Below, piece by piece: positions 42,515-51,122 of a DNA stretch of 62,441 nt. The notes under the pieces are model-generated. The model worked only from the letters and a program-made list of their open reading frames with translations. It did no database searches and was not told the origin of the DNA. Position 1 is the first letter of the stretch. Every line of letters starts with the position of its first letter. A program made the translations under genes and the position numbers. This DNA is from Acidobacteriota bacterium (lineage in GTDB: Bacteria > Acidobacteriota > Terriglobia > Bryobacterales > Bryobacteraceae), in assembly GCA_016871155.1 (NCBI GenBank), contig VFZO01000008.1, positions 1 through 62,441 of the forward strand. The letters run 5' to 3'.

Positions 42515-43255
42515 ATGGACGCACTAGGCATCGCAGCGGCAAGCGGACTCCGATCCCGGATGGAGAGTCTCGAGATGATCGCGAATAACATGGCGAACGC
42601 GACCACCGCAGGCTTTAAGGCGGACCGCGAGCACTATGGAATTTATTGGTCTCCGGACTCGACCTCGGCGCTTGACGAAGGGCGCGGGGGCGCCGGAGCC
42701 TCGCCCACTATCGAACGCAATTGGATCGACTTCGCCCAAGGCGCTTTCTTGAGAACCGGTGCGCCCACGCACGCCGCACTGAGCGGAGACGGGTTTTTCG
42801 CCGTCCGGCGCGGCGACGAGACGCTTTTCACTCGCAACGGGGAGATGCAGGTCTCGGCAAATGGCACTCTGGTCAATCTCGAAGGGCTCCCTATGGAAGG
42901 CGTCAACGGACAGCCGGTGCGGGTGAACGGCGCTCAACCGATCGAAATCCGGGCCGACGGTTCGGTGATGCAGGAAGGCGCCGCCGTGGGCCAACTGCGC
43001 GTAGTCTCATTCTCCAACCGGCAACAGTTGCAAAAAGCCGGCCACACCTACTTTCGATGGCCGGGTGAAACGCGAGACATTAGCGCCTCGCGCGCCCAGG
43101 TGGTGCAGGGCGTTTTGGAATCGGCCAATGCGGGACCGGCGGAAGGCGCGGTCCGAATGGTCAACGTTTTACGCCAGTTCGAGGCGCTGCAAAAGGCCCT
43201 CCAGCTTGGTACCGAAATGAGCAAACGCCTGCTCGACGACGTGGCGAGGGTCTAA
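42515..43255 (+). CDS. flgF: Flagellar basal-body rod protein FlgF
   Basis: A 246-residue proximal/distal rod protein. Start is ATG at 42515 (MDALGIAAASGLRSRMESLE), aligned to the usual N-terminus; the frame opens 33 bp earlier. The rod motif MIANNMANATTAGFKADREH and the FlgF/FlgG family middle (GDGFFAVRRGDETLFTRNGE) and C-terminal helix (RMVNVLRQFEALQKALQLGTE) are present. First gene of the plus-strand flg operon; flgG follows 10 bp after the stop. Confidence 0.9.
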   Translation: MDALGIAAASGLRSRMESLEMIANNMANATTAGFKADREHYGIYWSPDSTSALDEGRGGAGASPTIERNWIDFAQGAFLRTGAPTHAALSGDGFFAVRRGDETLFTRNGEMQVSANGTLVNLEGLPMEGVNGQPVRVNGAQPIEIRADGSVMQEGAAVGQLRVVSFSNRQQLQKAGHTYFRWPGETRDISASRAQVVQGVLESANAGPAEGAVRMVNVLRQFEALQKALQLGTEMSKRLLDDVARV

Positions 43256-43265
43256 GGAGGCCGGA

Positions 43266-44057
43266 ATGATCAGAGCACTATTCAGCGCGGGAAGCGGTAT
43301 GTCGGCGCAGCAAACCAACGTCGACAATATCGCGCACAATCTGGCCAACGCCAACACCGTGGGCTTCAAGATGCGCCGGGCCCAGTTTCAGGATCTGCTG
43401 TATCAGAACCTTGTGCAGCCGGGCGCCGCCGCCGGTACGCAGACGGTCGTGCCGAGCGGCTTGCAGATTGGCCTTGGCGCGCGCGCCGCATCGAATGAGA
43501 TCATCTTCACGCAAGGGAGCTTCCTGCAGACGAACAACCCCCTCGACCTTGTGGTGGAAGGCCGGGGATTCTTCCAGGTTCGCAGGCCGACCGGCGAGAT
43601 CGCCTATACCCGCTCCGGGCAATTTCAGTTAAATCGCGACGGGGTGCTGGTGACCGGGGACGGCGACCCAATCGAGCCTCAGATCACCATACCGGCCGAG
43701 GCTCAGTCGGTCACGATCGCCACAGACGGAACGGTGAGTTTCTCCCAGTCCGGCCAGGCGGCGGCGCAGTTGGCCGGACAGATCCAACTGGCATCGTTCG
43801 TCAACCCGGCCGGCATGAACATGATCGGCCGCAATCTGTACCTTCCAACCGACGCATCTGGCGAGCCCATTATCGGAAACCCTGGCGGCCAGGAAGGGAT
43901 CGGATCCCTGCTGCAGGGCTATGTGGAACAGTCCAACGTCAGCGTCGTAGAGGAGTTCATTGGCCTGATTATGAGTCAACGCGCCTACGAAGCGAACTCG
44001 AAAGTGGTGAGAGCCGCCGATGAGATGTATCAGCAGATCAATAACATTACTCGCTAG
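43266..44057 (+). CDS. flgG: Flagellar distal rod protein FlgG
   Basis: A 263-residue rod protein, normal length. Hallmarks: MIRALFSAGSGMSAQQTNVD, NIAHNLANANTVGFKMRRAQ, ELVVEGRGFFQV-like DLVVEGRGFFQVRRPTGE and the C-terminus NVSVVEEFIGLIMSQRAYEA followed by NSKVVRAADEM. An AAGGAGG site sits six bases before the ATG. Its last 38 bp overlap the start of flgA. Confidence 0.95.
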   Translation: MIRALFSAGSGMSAQQTNVDNIAHNLANANTVGFKMRRAQFQDLLYQNLVQPGAAAGTQTVVPSGLQIGLGARAASNEIIFTQGSFLQTNNPLDLVVEGRGFFQVRRPTGEIAYTRSGQFQLNRDGVLVTGDGDPIEPQITIPAEAQSVTIATDGTVSFSQSGQAAAQLAGQIQLASFVNPAGMNMIGRNLYLPTDASGEPIIGNPGGQEGIGSLLQGYVEQSNVSVVEEFIGLIMSQRAYEANSKVVRAADEMYQQINNITR

Positions 44058-44904
44058 CCTGGCATTGGGGCTGGCCCGCGATTGCGCGGTCGTCGATGGC
44101 CCGCGCGTCCGCGCGGCCGACCTGGCCCCGTTGACCAGCGCGTTTGTTGGAGTACCCGGCGACACGGATCTGGGGCCTGCGCCGTCCGGCTCGATGGTGC
44201 GGATTTACACGCGGGAGCAGCTCGCCGTTTTGGCGGGAGGGTCCCAAGAGGAGATGCCGGCCGGGTTGTGCGTCGAGCGCCGCAGGGCCGCGATTCCCGA
44301 AGACGATTGGCGCGCGTCGGTCGACCGGGTCTTCCGGCCACCGTGCCTGGTTTCGATCGGCCTGAAGGAGTATCCCCGGCACCGGTATCCCGGCGGAGAG
44401 CTGGTGTTCTCGGCAGCCGGCCTGGCCGGCTCGAGTGGCGGCATTTGGCTATGGCGAGGGGCGCTGGTCCTGCCCGAAAAAAGCAGCATCCCGGTCTGGG
44501 TTCGCGTGACGATTCTGCGGCAAGGCCGGCGGCAGGTTCTGCGGGAGGCCAAGCCGATGGGTTCGGTTCTTGGCGCCGGAGATTTTACGATCGAGGAGGG
44601 CAACTTCCCGGTGACCGGCTCCGTGTGCGGCGAGGCGAGCGCGTTCTCCCCCATCGGAATGGTGGCGCGCCGGAATCTGAAGGCCGGGGCGGAGGTGGCT
44701 CGCGGGGATGTGCGGCGTCCGCCGGCGGTGAACCGGGGGCAGTCCATCGAAGTCGAGACGGGAGCCGGCAACTCGCGCCTTCGCCTGCAGGCGGTGGCCG
44801 AAAACGACGCGGAAGTGGGCCAGCCGGTCCGGATGAAGAGCTCTTGGAACGGATCCCGTCTGGTTGGGCGTGTTACGGCACAGGGAAAGGCGTCGGTGGA
44901 GTAG
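44020..44904 (+). CDS. flgA: P-ring assembly chaperone FlgA
   Basis: A 294-residue periplasmic protein. A signal peptide (MRCISRSITLLASLALGLA) is followed by a variable region and a C-terminal SAF-type domain: GSVLGAGDFTIEEGNFP, MVARRNLKAGAEVARGDVRR, GQSIEVETGAGNSRLRLQAVAE (read in parts). FlgA helps FlgI assemble in the periplasm. The start overlaps flgG by 38 bp, which is unusual but no better start gives a signal peptide. flgH follows after one base. Confidence 0.85.
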   Translation: MRCISRSITLLASLALGLARDCAVVDGPRVRAADLAPLTSAFVGVPGDTDLGPAPSGSMVRIYTREQLAVLAGGSQEEMPAGLCVERRRAAIPEDDWRASVDRVFRPPCLVSIGLKEYPRHRYPGGELVFSAAGLAGSSGGIWLWRGALVLPEKSSIPVWVRVTILRQGRRQVLREAKPMGSVLGAGDFTIEEGNFPVTGSVCGEASAFSPIGMVARRNLKAGAEVARGDVRRPPAVNRGQSIEVETGAGNSRLRLQAVAENDAEVGQPVRMKSSWNGSRLVGRVTAQGKASVE

Positions 44905-44905
44905 C

Positions 44906-45616
44906 GTGAAAATCCTATTGCTCTTGCTGATGGCCTGCGTGCCAGTCTGGTGTAAGAAGTCGAAGGAGCCGTGCGCGGCCGGTGTGCCGGCGCGAAAGGA
45001 CTGTACGCCGCTCGACCAGTATGTGCTGTCGGTTGAGGCCGATGGGGGACGATGGCTTTCCGGCGGCAGTCCGGGTTCGCTGTTCGCCGCCGGGGGCCGG
45101 ATGGTCGATCTCGGACGCGATTTCCGGGCTGCGTTCGCCGGCGACATTGTGACCGTGCTCGTGAGCGACCGCGCCTCTGCAGTCGCGAGGGGCACAACGA
45201 ACTCGTCTCGCGCGTCGTCGGCATCGGCGGGAGTCTCGGCGGCGCTTGGGCCGCTGCGCGCCGAAGGACCCTTAGGGAAACTCGCGGGCACGAACTCGGA
45301 CACCAAACTCCAGGGCCAGGGCGAGACTAGCCGTTCCACCCAACTGACGGCCACGGTGACGGCGGTTGTGGAAAAGGTGCTTCCGAACGGCAATCTTGTT
45401 TTGCGCGGCAGTAAGGAGATCGCAGTGAACTCCGAGAGGCAGATCGTCGAGGTGCGAGGGGTGGTCCGGCCGGAGGACTTGCAGGCCGGCAACTCCGTCG
45501 CCAGCGACAGGCTTGCCATGCTGGAGGTTCGTGTGAACGGAAAAGGCGTTGTCGGAGACTCGATCCGCCGTCCCAATATTCTCTATCGAATTCTTATGGG
45601 AGTGCTTCCATTTTGA
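44906..45616 (+). CDS. flgH: Flagellar L-ring lipoprotein FlgH
   Basis: A 236-residue outer-membrane ring protein. The start is GTG at 44906, one base after the flgA stop. A lipoprotein-like signal is seen (ILLLLLMAC, with Cys11 a possible lipid site). The FlgH core follows: GSLFAAGGRMVDLGRDFRA, GDIVTVLVSDRASA, GQGETSRSTQLTATVTAVV and LPNGNLVLRGSKEIAVN. Its presence with FlgI implies an outer membrane. The stop overlaps the TTG start of flgI (TTGA). Confidence 0.92.
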   Translation: MKILLLLLMACVPVWCKKSKEPCAAGVPARKDCTPLDQYVLSVEADGGRWLSGGSPGSLFAAGGRMVDLGRDFRAAFAGDIVTVLVSDRASAVARGTTNSSRASSASAGVSAALGPLRAEGPLGKLAGTNSDTKLQGQGETSRSTQLTATVTAVVEKVLPNGNLVLRGSKEIAVNSERQIVEVRGVVRPEDLQAGNSVASDRLAMLEVRVNGKGVVGDSIRRPNILYRILMGVLPF

Positions 45617-46716
45617 AACTAGCTTGGCGTCTGATCCTGATGCTTCTACTTCCGGTGTGCGAGATCTCCGGGGCTGTGACGCGTGTGAAAGAACTGGCCG
45701 CCTTGGAAGGGGTCCGGGACAACCAGTTGACCGGTTACGGGCTGGTGGTTGGGCTGAATGGAACAGGCGATAAACGGCAGACAGTTTTCGCGGCGCAAAG
45801 CCTGGCGAACATGTTGAACCGCATGGGAGTGGCCGTGAACCCGAACGCGATGCAGGCCAAAAACGTCGCGGCCGTAATGGTAACGGCTACCCTGCCCCCT
45901 TTCGCGCAGCCCGGAACGCGGCTGGACGCGACAGTTGGTACGATCGGGGACGCCTCGAACCTGCAGGGCGGACAACTGCTGTTGACGAGCCTGCGTGGGC
46001 CGGACGGTCAGGTCTATGCCGTTGCGCAGGGCGCGGTGCTGACAGCGGGTTTTGTGGCGGGCCGCGCAGGTTCATCCCAAACCGTCAACCATCCAACGGC
46101 GGGCCGCGTGCCTGCCGGGGCGATTATTGAGCAGGCCCCGCCGTCTGTGATTCCTGAGCATCGAATGCGTTGGCAACTGTTGCGCGCCGACTTCACAACC
46201 GCTTCGCGGCTGGCGGCGGCGATCAACGGCCGCTTCGCCGCGAACCGGCCGGCCGTGGCCAAGGCGGTTCACGCGGGTGCCGTGGATGTCGAGGTGCCGG
46301 CCGAATGGAAGGCGCGCACCGTGGAATTCGTGGCGGCGATCGAGGCCCTGACGCTCGATTCGGACCGCCGGCAGAGGCTTGTTATCAATGAACGAACTGG
46401 CACGATTGTGCTCGGCAAAGACGTTCGGATCGCACCGGTTTCAATCCTGCACGGCAGCTTGGCCGTTGAGGTGCTGACGCGCTTCGACGTTTCGCAGCCT
46501 GAACCGCTCTCCGATGGGAAGACCACAGTCACTCCCAATGTGGGGGTTGGAATCAAGGAAGACAACGCCAAGATCGTTCAACTCAAGGAGGGCTCGACCG
46601 TTGAGGAACTCGTACGTGGCCTCCAAAAAATCGGCGCGACGCCGCGGGAGGTGATCGCGATCCTCCAGAGCCTGAAGAGCGCGGGTGCGCTGGATGTGGA
46701 GATGGAGGTCATTTAA
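45613..46716 (+). CDS. flgI: Flagellar P-ring protein FlgI
   Basis: A 367-residue periplasmic ring protein, normal length. Signal peptide (LAWRLILMLLLPVCEISGA), then the family opening VRDNQLTGYGLVVGLNGTGD, AKNVAAVMVTATLPPFA, and the C-terminus KEGSTVEELVRGLQKIGATPR. The start is TTG at 45613, overlapping flgH by 4 bp. flgJ follows 8 bp downstream. Confidence 0.94.
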   Translation: MKLAWRLILMLLLPVCEISGAVTRVKELAALEGVRDNQLTGYGLVVGLNGTGDKRQTVFAAQSLANMLNRMGVAVNPNAMQAKNVAAVMVTATLPPFAQPGTRLDATVGTIGDASNLQGGQLLLTSLRGPDGQVYAVAQGAVLTAGFVAGRAGSSQTVNHPTAGRVPAGAIIEQAPPSVIPEHRMRWQLLRADFTTASRLAAAINGRFAANRPAVAKAVHAGAVDVEVPAEWKARTVEFVAAIEALTLDSDRRQRLVINERTGTIVLGKDVRIAPVSILHGSLAVEVLTRFDVSQPEPLSDGKTTVTPNVGVGIKEDNAKIVQLKEGSTVEELVRGLQKIGATPREVIAILQSLKSAGALDVEMEVI

Positions 46717-46724
46717 GGAAACCC

Positions 46725-46985
46725 ATGGAAATCACACCCACTCAGCGGACGGCCGGGGAGTTTTCCCACGTCAAGGACAGCCGATCGGCGGCCACCGAGT
46801 TTGAGGCAGTGCTGATCGGCCACTTGCTGCAATCCGCGTTTGCGGAGTCCGGCCTTGGCCTGGGCGACACCGACTCGGGGTCGAAGACGATGCTGGACTT
46901 TGGACGCGAACATCTATCGCGCGTGATTTCCCAGGGCGGCGGACTCGGTCTGGCGAAGATCGTTGAAACTGGCCTTAAGCGCTAA
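46725..46985 (+). CDS. flgJ: Rod-binding protein (FlgJ N-terminal domain only)
   Basis: An 86-residue protein matching just the rod-binding domain of FlgJ (ATEFEAVLIGHLLQSAFAES, LDFGREHLSRVISQGGGLGL). The muramidase domain of proteobacterial FlgJ is absent, which is common outside Proteobacteria; a separate peptidoglycan hydrolase would be needed to let the rod through. An AAGGAA site precedes the ATG. It ends the flg operon and overlaps the convergent fliS by 11 bp. Confidence 0.85.
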   Translation: MEITPTQRTAGEFSHVKDSRSAATEFEAVLIGHLLQSAFAESGLGLGDTDSGSKTMLDFGREHLSRVISQGGGLGLAKIVETGLKR

Positions 46986-47376
46986 GCCGCATGGCAGCGG
47001 GCTCATTGGCCAGGTCCGGAATCTGGTTCCACGCTTCGGCCAGGGTGACTAGCAGCTTTTCGACCTCGGCGAGGGGGGCATCGGCCTGTTGGATATTCGC
47101 TTCGCCGAGGCGGGTGTGCATGTAGACGTAGAGTTCGGCCAAGTTGCCGGCGACGTCGCCGCCGATTTCGCGATCGAGCGAGAGAGTCAGTTCCTGAATG
47201 ATCGCGCCCGCCTTCGTGATGGCCTCTGAACGTTCCCGAATCTGGCCGGCCGCCAGAGCGGTTCGTGCTGTCCGCACGGCCTGGATCGCGCCCCGGTACA
47301 ACGCCCGCACCAACTCCAGCGGCGTGGCGCTGAGGATGTCGTAATCTTGTTGATTCTTATAGGCTTGAAGCGACAT
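46975..47376 (-). CDS. fliS: Flagellin chaperone FliS
   Basis: A 133-residue cytoplasmic chaperone that caps the C-terminal helix of flagellin before export. The family opening is present (AYKNQQDYDILSATPLELVR), then the helical bundle with LYRGAIQAVRTARTALAAGQ, AIIQELTLSLDREIGG and ELYVYMHTRLGEANIQQ. It follows flaG by 59 bp. No flagellin or FliD gene is in the window. Confidence 0.9.
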   Translation of the reverse strand: MSLQAYKNQQDYDILSATPLELVRALYRGAIQAVRTARTALAAGQIRERSEAITKAGAIIQELTLSLDREIGGDVAGNLAELYVYMHTRLGEANIQQADAPLAEVEKLLVTLAEAWNQIPDLANEPAAMRLSA

Positions 47377-47435
47377 TTCTGTGGACGGCTTTTCCTTAGA
47401 GTTCTCTTCGGTAGAGCAAGGGAAGTTTTGAGTGT

Positions 47436-47714
47436 TTATGCCAGGCCAATCTGCTCGGCGAGCCTCAAGGTGTATTCCGGGGGTAACTGCCGGATTACCT
47501 CTCGTGTCTGCCGGTCAATGATCCGCAACAACGGACGATGCGTATCCCGATCCAATACGAAGGTGAGCTCGTAGTTTTCTCCGAACAGTTCTGTCGCGTT
47601 AATCGCTTTGATCGCTTTCACGATCTCCCGGCGTTCTTCCACCTGCTTTTGATCCACTCCAGGATCAGTCACAGGTACCGGGTGGCTCGCTCTTTCGACC
47701 GATTTGGTATCCAT
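47436..47714 (-). CDS. flaG: FlaG family protein
   Basis: A 92-residue protein of the FlaG family, associated with filament length and usually next to fliS/fliD. The C-terminal signature is ELTFVLDRDTHRPLLRIIDR followed by QTREVIRQLPPEYTLRLAE. The ATG at 47714 has a strong AAGGAGGAGG site. A sigma-28-like promoter lies about 40 bases upstream, so flaG-fliS looks like a FliA-dependent late unit. Confidence 0.88.
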   Translation of the reverse strand: MDTKSVERASHPVPVTDPGVDQKQVEERREIVKAIKAINATELFGENYELTFVLDRDTHRPLLRIIDRQTREVIRQLPPEYTLRLAEQIGLA

Positions 47715-47752
47715 ACCGACCTCCTCCTTCCTTGTAGGGGTTCTGATAATTC

Positions 47753-47779
47753 TTATCGGGGGCGCCCAGGAAAGTGTGA
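47753..47779 (-). promoter_or_regulatory. Sigma-28 (FliA)-like promoter for flaG-fliS
   Basis: On the minus strand, a -10 element CCCGATAA (47760-47753) matches GCCGATAA at seven of eight bases. Eleven bases upstream a weaker -35 TCACACTT (47779-47772) matches TAAAGTTT at four of eight. The predicted transcript would start near 47745, about 31 bases ahead of the flaG ATG. The fliA gene is in the same window. Confidence 0.5.
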
Positions 47780-48046
47780 GAAGAATTTTCCGAGGCCGAG
47801 CAGCCTCCGTTCGCTCGGGCCATTTCGTGTTGCGCAGAGCCAACGGTCTGGCTTATCGAAGAGTCCCGGCCACCGTGGTTCGAGACCCATGCTCAATTCA
47901 TCTTGCGCGAAGATCCGGACGCCGGCGCTCAGCGGATCAGAGATCCCGAGCAGCAGATCGTCCAATCCGTGGCGAATCCGGGCGATCGGCTCCGTGCTCT
48001 CAGTGCTTCCACACAGAAGGCGCGCGGGCCAGCCGGACGGAGGCAT
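47753..48046 (-). CDS. Doubtful small reading frame between sigma factor and flaG
   Basis: A 97-codon open frame (MPPSGWPARLLCGSTESTEP...) starts 12 bp after the ECF sigma gene stop. It has no recognisable domain, and its end overlaps the predicted flaG promoter. Reasonable codon use is the only support. The 344-bp stretch from 47715 to 48058 may instead be non-coding. Confidence 0.25.
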   Translation of the reverse strand: MPPSGWPARLLCGSTESTEPIARIRHGLDDLLLGISDPLSAGVRIFAQDELSMGLEPRWPGLFDKPDRWLCATRNGPSERRLLGLGKFFSHFPGRPR

Positions 48047-48058
48047 TTAGGGCGTACC

Positions 48059-48628
48059 CTACTGCATTTGCTCATAGAGCCAAGTGCGGGCAAAATTCCA
48101 CTCTCGCTTGACCGTCATCGGGGAGAGTTCCATCAGTTCGCCGACTCCTTCGATCGACAGTCCGGCGAAATAGCGAAGTTCGACAACGCGAGCCTTGCGC
48201 GGATCCAAGCTCTCCAGCCGCTCCAACGCGGAGTGGAGATCAAGGTAGTCGATTTCCGCGGAACCGATTATGGCTGTATCTCCCAAAGGCATCACCTCGC
48301 CGCTGCGCTTGAGCGCCCGTCTTGCCCGGCTGCGGTCCACGAGGATACGGCGAATGATGCTCGCCGCTGCGCCATAGAAATGTGCCCTGTTCTGAAATTC
48401 GATCCGGGAGACCTCGGTCAGCTTCAGGTAGAGTTCGTTGACCAATTCCGTTGCGCTGATGGTCCCGTGTCCGTGGTTGGACTCCCTGTGCAGATAGACG
48501 CGGGCAAGCCGGTGCAGCTCCTGATATACCAGCGGGATCAGGTCGCGGAGGGCAGCGCTTTCCCCGCCGCCCCATTTTCGGAGCAGTTCGGTGATCGCTT
48601 CCTTCGGAAGCGACTCCTCGTCAGCCAT
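48059..48628 (-). CDS. ECF-type RNA polymerase sigma factor (TIGR02999-like)
   Basis: A 189-residue extracytoplasmic-function sigma factor of the subgroup common in Acidobacteriota and Planctomycetota. Region 2 (LIPLVYQELHRLARVYLHRE, ATELVNELYLKL, AHFYGAAASIIRRILVDRSR) and region 4 (LDPRKARVVELRYFAGLSIE, GVGELMELSPMTVKREW) are clear. No anti-sigma factor is adjacent; the Ser/Thr kinase gene lies 57 bp upstream on the same strand, so phosphorylation-based control is possible. That is inferred. Confidence 0.87.
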   Translation of the reverse strand: MADEESLPKEAITELLRKWGGGESAALRDLIPLVYQELHRLARVYLHRESNHGHGTISATELVNELYLKLTEVSRIEFQNRAHFYGAAASIIRRILVDRSRARRALKRSGEVMPLGDTAIIGSAEIDYLDLHSALERLESLDPRKARVVELRYFAGLSIEGVGELMELSPMTVKREWNFARTWLYEQMQ

Positions 48629-48685
48629 CCCATCAGAGTACTTCCCCCGGACGCTCCTTCACAAGCCGCAGTGCGTGCAGTGCGT

Positions 48686-51088
48686 TTATGGCGCGCATGC
48701 GGTGCGGCACTGCTCGATGGCGGGAGCGATACCGTCGAGGCCCTCCTTTTCCTGATTGGAGATCCCTTCGCGAGATCTTACCGCTGGCAGCAAATCCGCG
48801 GCGCGCCGGTAGTGTTCGCAGGCGCCGCAACCTCCGGTGACTTGTCCCAGCCGATGCATCGCCATGATGGTGCGGATCCGGTAAGCTGGCTGGTCAGGCA
48901 GCGCCTCCATGGTCTTGCGATAGTTCTCGACGGAGGTCCGAAGGGCCGCGACTGCCTCTTTGCGCCGTCCGCGTTTGCTTTCCAGAACGCCCAGGTCGAA
49001 ATAGGCAAGGCCGATGCTGCCGAATCGCTCCGGGTCTCCTTGAATGGAAACAACGTGCTCCGGCAGGAGTTCGAGATTCTTCTTCATGGATTCCGCCGCC
49101 TGCTCAAGCAGGCCATGCTGCATCTGGTTTTGCGCGAGATAGGCGTAGGCCAGGCGAAGTTGCCGCTTGGTCTTGATGTCCTTCGGATCGTCGCGCCGCT
49201 GCAACTCTCCGATCTCAATCGCCTGTTGGAACCGCCTTCTGGATTCTTCCGCTCTTCCGAGCGTGCCTAGGGCCAAGCCGGCATTCATGTGCACCGAGAG
49301 GATGTTGAAGCGCGGCACTCGCGATTGGGGCGCTTGGCGGCGGTCGTTTTCGAAGCCCGCGAGCAGCTCGCCGTAGAGGGGAAGCGCTGCCGCCGGGTCG
49401 ATGTCGATCAGCGCATAGGCTTTCGTGAATAGGGCCTGCCGCAGAGGTGTTTCCAGATTGCCCTGGCGGCCGATGCCGATGGCGCGATCCAGATCCGCGA
49501 CGGCTCCCTTGAAGTCCTGCTGGTCCATGCGGACTCCGCCGCGTTGCTTGAACGCGTCGGCGGCGGCTTCCATCAGGGCTGTAGGCGGGCGGGGATGCTC
49601 CTGCAGGGCCTGCTCCGCGGCGGCAATCGCTTTGTCGTAGTTGGCGAGCGCGGCCTTGATCTCGCCCTGAGACTCCCCCATCAACGAGAACTGCACCTTT
49701 CCCATGCGCACGTATCCCTGAATCAGGTCGGCCTGCAGCTCAGCGTTGCCTGACACGTTCTGAGCTAGCGGGTCGAGATAGGCGGTCGATTCCTTGACCA
49801 GATACCGGCGCACTTCAGTGGAATTTGGGAGCTTCTCCACACGGTCATGCAAATCGAACATTAACGTCCGCGCGAGTTTTCTGAGGCTATTGAAGCGCTG
49901 TTCGGCATGCGCGCGCTGATAGCGAGCCTCGTTCCATTGGACGAGAACCGCTGTGGCAGCGGCGATCAACAGCAGCCCGGCGGCAGCCGCAATGCCGCTC
50001 GCGATCCGGTTGCGGAGGACGAGTTTGCGAAACGCGTAGAGCCTCGCCGCAGGCCGGGCGGCGACAGGGCGGCCTTCCAGGAAGCGCCGCACATCCGCGG
50101 CAAGTTCCGCCGCTGACGGATAGCGCTCGCCTGGTTCGATGCGCGTAGTTTTCGCAACGATGGCATCGAGCTCGGCGGAACCGCTAGCGGCCGGGGGCAC
50201 CCCTGTCCGGCATACCGTTTCCAGCACTTCTGAGAGGGTCTTGCCGGCCAACGCGTACGGCCTGCGGCCGGTGAGCCATTCGAACAACACGATGCCCAGC
50301 GAGTAGATGTCGGTGGCCGTGCCGCAGGGCTTGCCCTCGATCTGTTCCGGGCTGGCATAGTCCGGTGTAAAGGCCTGCATCACGGTGCGAGTGGCTGGCT
50401 CATTGCCGGGATCGATTGTGCGCGCGATGCCGAAGTCGAGCAGCCTGGGTTCGCCCTCGGGATTCACCAGTATGTTCGCGGACTTGATGTCGCGATGCAG
50501 CACTAGGTTACGGTGCGCATACTCGACCGCGCCGCAGATCTTCTCAAAAAGAACCAGACGGTCGCGCAGCGGTTGGCGCGCACACCAGGTATCGGAGCGC
50601 TCCCCGCGCACGAGTTCCATTGCTAGAAACGGTGACCCGTCTTCAGCGGTTCCGCCATCGAACAGACGCCCGATATGGGGATGCTCGAGCCTGGCCAAAA
50701 TCTGGCGTTCCTCGCGGAATCGTTCCGCGTTCAGCTTGGACAAGCGCCCGATGGACAGCAATTTGATGGCGACCGTCTGCTCAAACTGCCCATCGGCGCG
50801 GTGCGCCGACCAGACCTCTCCCATGCCTCCCTCGCCGAGGCGTCCGGCGAGCACGTAGGGGCCCGCCCTCATGCCGGCGCGGTCGCCATGCAGGCTAGCC
50901 GTTCCGGCGACGGGAGGCTCCAGGAAGTCCGCAGCCTCCTGCGCGCGCATCAGGAAGCGATCGACGCGCAAGCGCAATCCGGCGTCGCTGGCGCAGGCTT
51001 CGCGAAGAAACGCCTCCCTGTGGTCACCGGACAGTTCCAGGGCCTCGGCGGCGATCGAACTGAACCGGTCCCAGTCCTGTTCGGTCAT
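48686..51088 (-). CDS. Membrane Ser/Thr protein kinase with TPR sensor domain
   Basis: An 800-residue Hanks-type kinase. The kinase domain (about residues 75-340) has GRLGEGGMGEVW, VAIKLL (catalytic Lys), LHRDIKSANILV (HRD) and LLDFGIA (DFG), with YASPEQ. A membrane helix (RIASGIAAAAGLLLIAAATAV) follows near 375, then an extracytoplasmic TPR-like array of about 400 residues ending in a Cys-containing tail (GGCGACEHYRRAADLL). The ATG at 51088 (MTEQDWDRFSSI) gives the usual N-terminal helix for such kinases; the frame is open farther upstream into the PEP-CTERM gene. It lies between PEP-CTERM and ECF sigma genes on one strand. Confidence 0.88.
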   Translation of the reverse strand: MTEQDWDRFSSIAAEALELSGDHREAFLREACASDAGLRLRVDRFLMRAQEAADFLEPPVAGTASLHGDRAGMRAGPYVLAGRLGEGGMGEVWSAHRADGQFEQTVAIKLLSIGRLSKLNAERFREERQILARLEHPHIGRLFDGGTAEDGSPFLAMELVRGERSDTWCARQPLRDRLVLFEKICGAVEYAHRNLVLHRDIKSANILVNPEGEPRLLDFGIARTIDPGNEPATRTVMQAFTPDYASPEQIEGKPCGTATDIYSLGIVLFEWLTGRRPYALAGKTLSEVLETVCRTGVPPAASGSAELDAIVAKTTRIEPGERYPSAAELAADVRRFLEGRPVAARPAARLYAFRKLVLRNRIASGIAAAAGLLLIAAATAVLVQWNEARYQRAHAEQRFNSLRKLARTLMFDLHDRVEKLPNSTEVRRYLVKESTAYLDPLAQNVSGNAELQADLIQGYVRMGKVQFSLMGESQGEIKAALANYDKAIAAAEQALQEHPRPPTALMEAAADAFKQRGGVRMDQQDFKGAVADLDRAIGIGRQGNLETPLRQALFTKAYALIDIDPAAALPLYGELLAGFENDRRQAPQSRVPRFNILSVHMNAGLALGTLGRAEESRRRFQQAIEIGELQRRDDPKDIKTKRQLRLAYAYLAQNQMQHGLLEQAAESMKKNLELLPEHVVSIQGDPERFGSIGLAYFDLGVLESKRGRRKEAVAALRTSVENYRKTMEALPDQPAYRIRTIMAMHRLGQVTGGCGACEHYRRAADLLPAVRSREGISNQEKEGLDGIAPAIEQCRTACAP

Positions 51089-51122
51089 GCCGCCAATTGT
51101 ATTCGACTCCAAGTCCGGTCCG

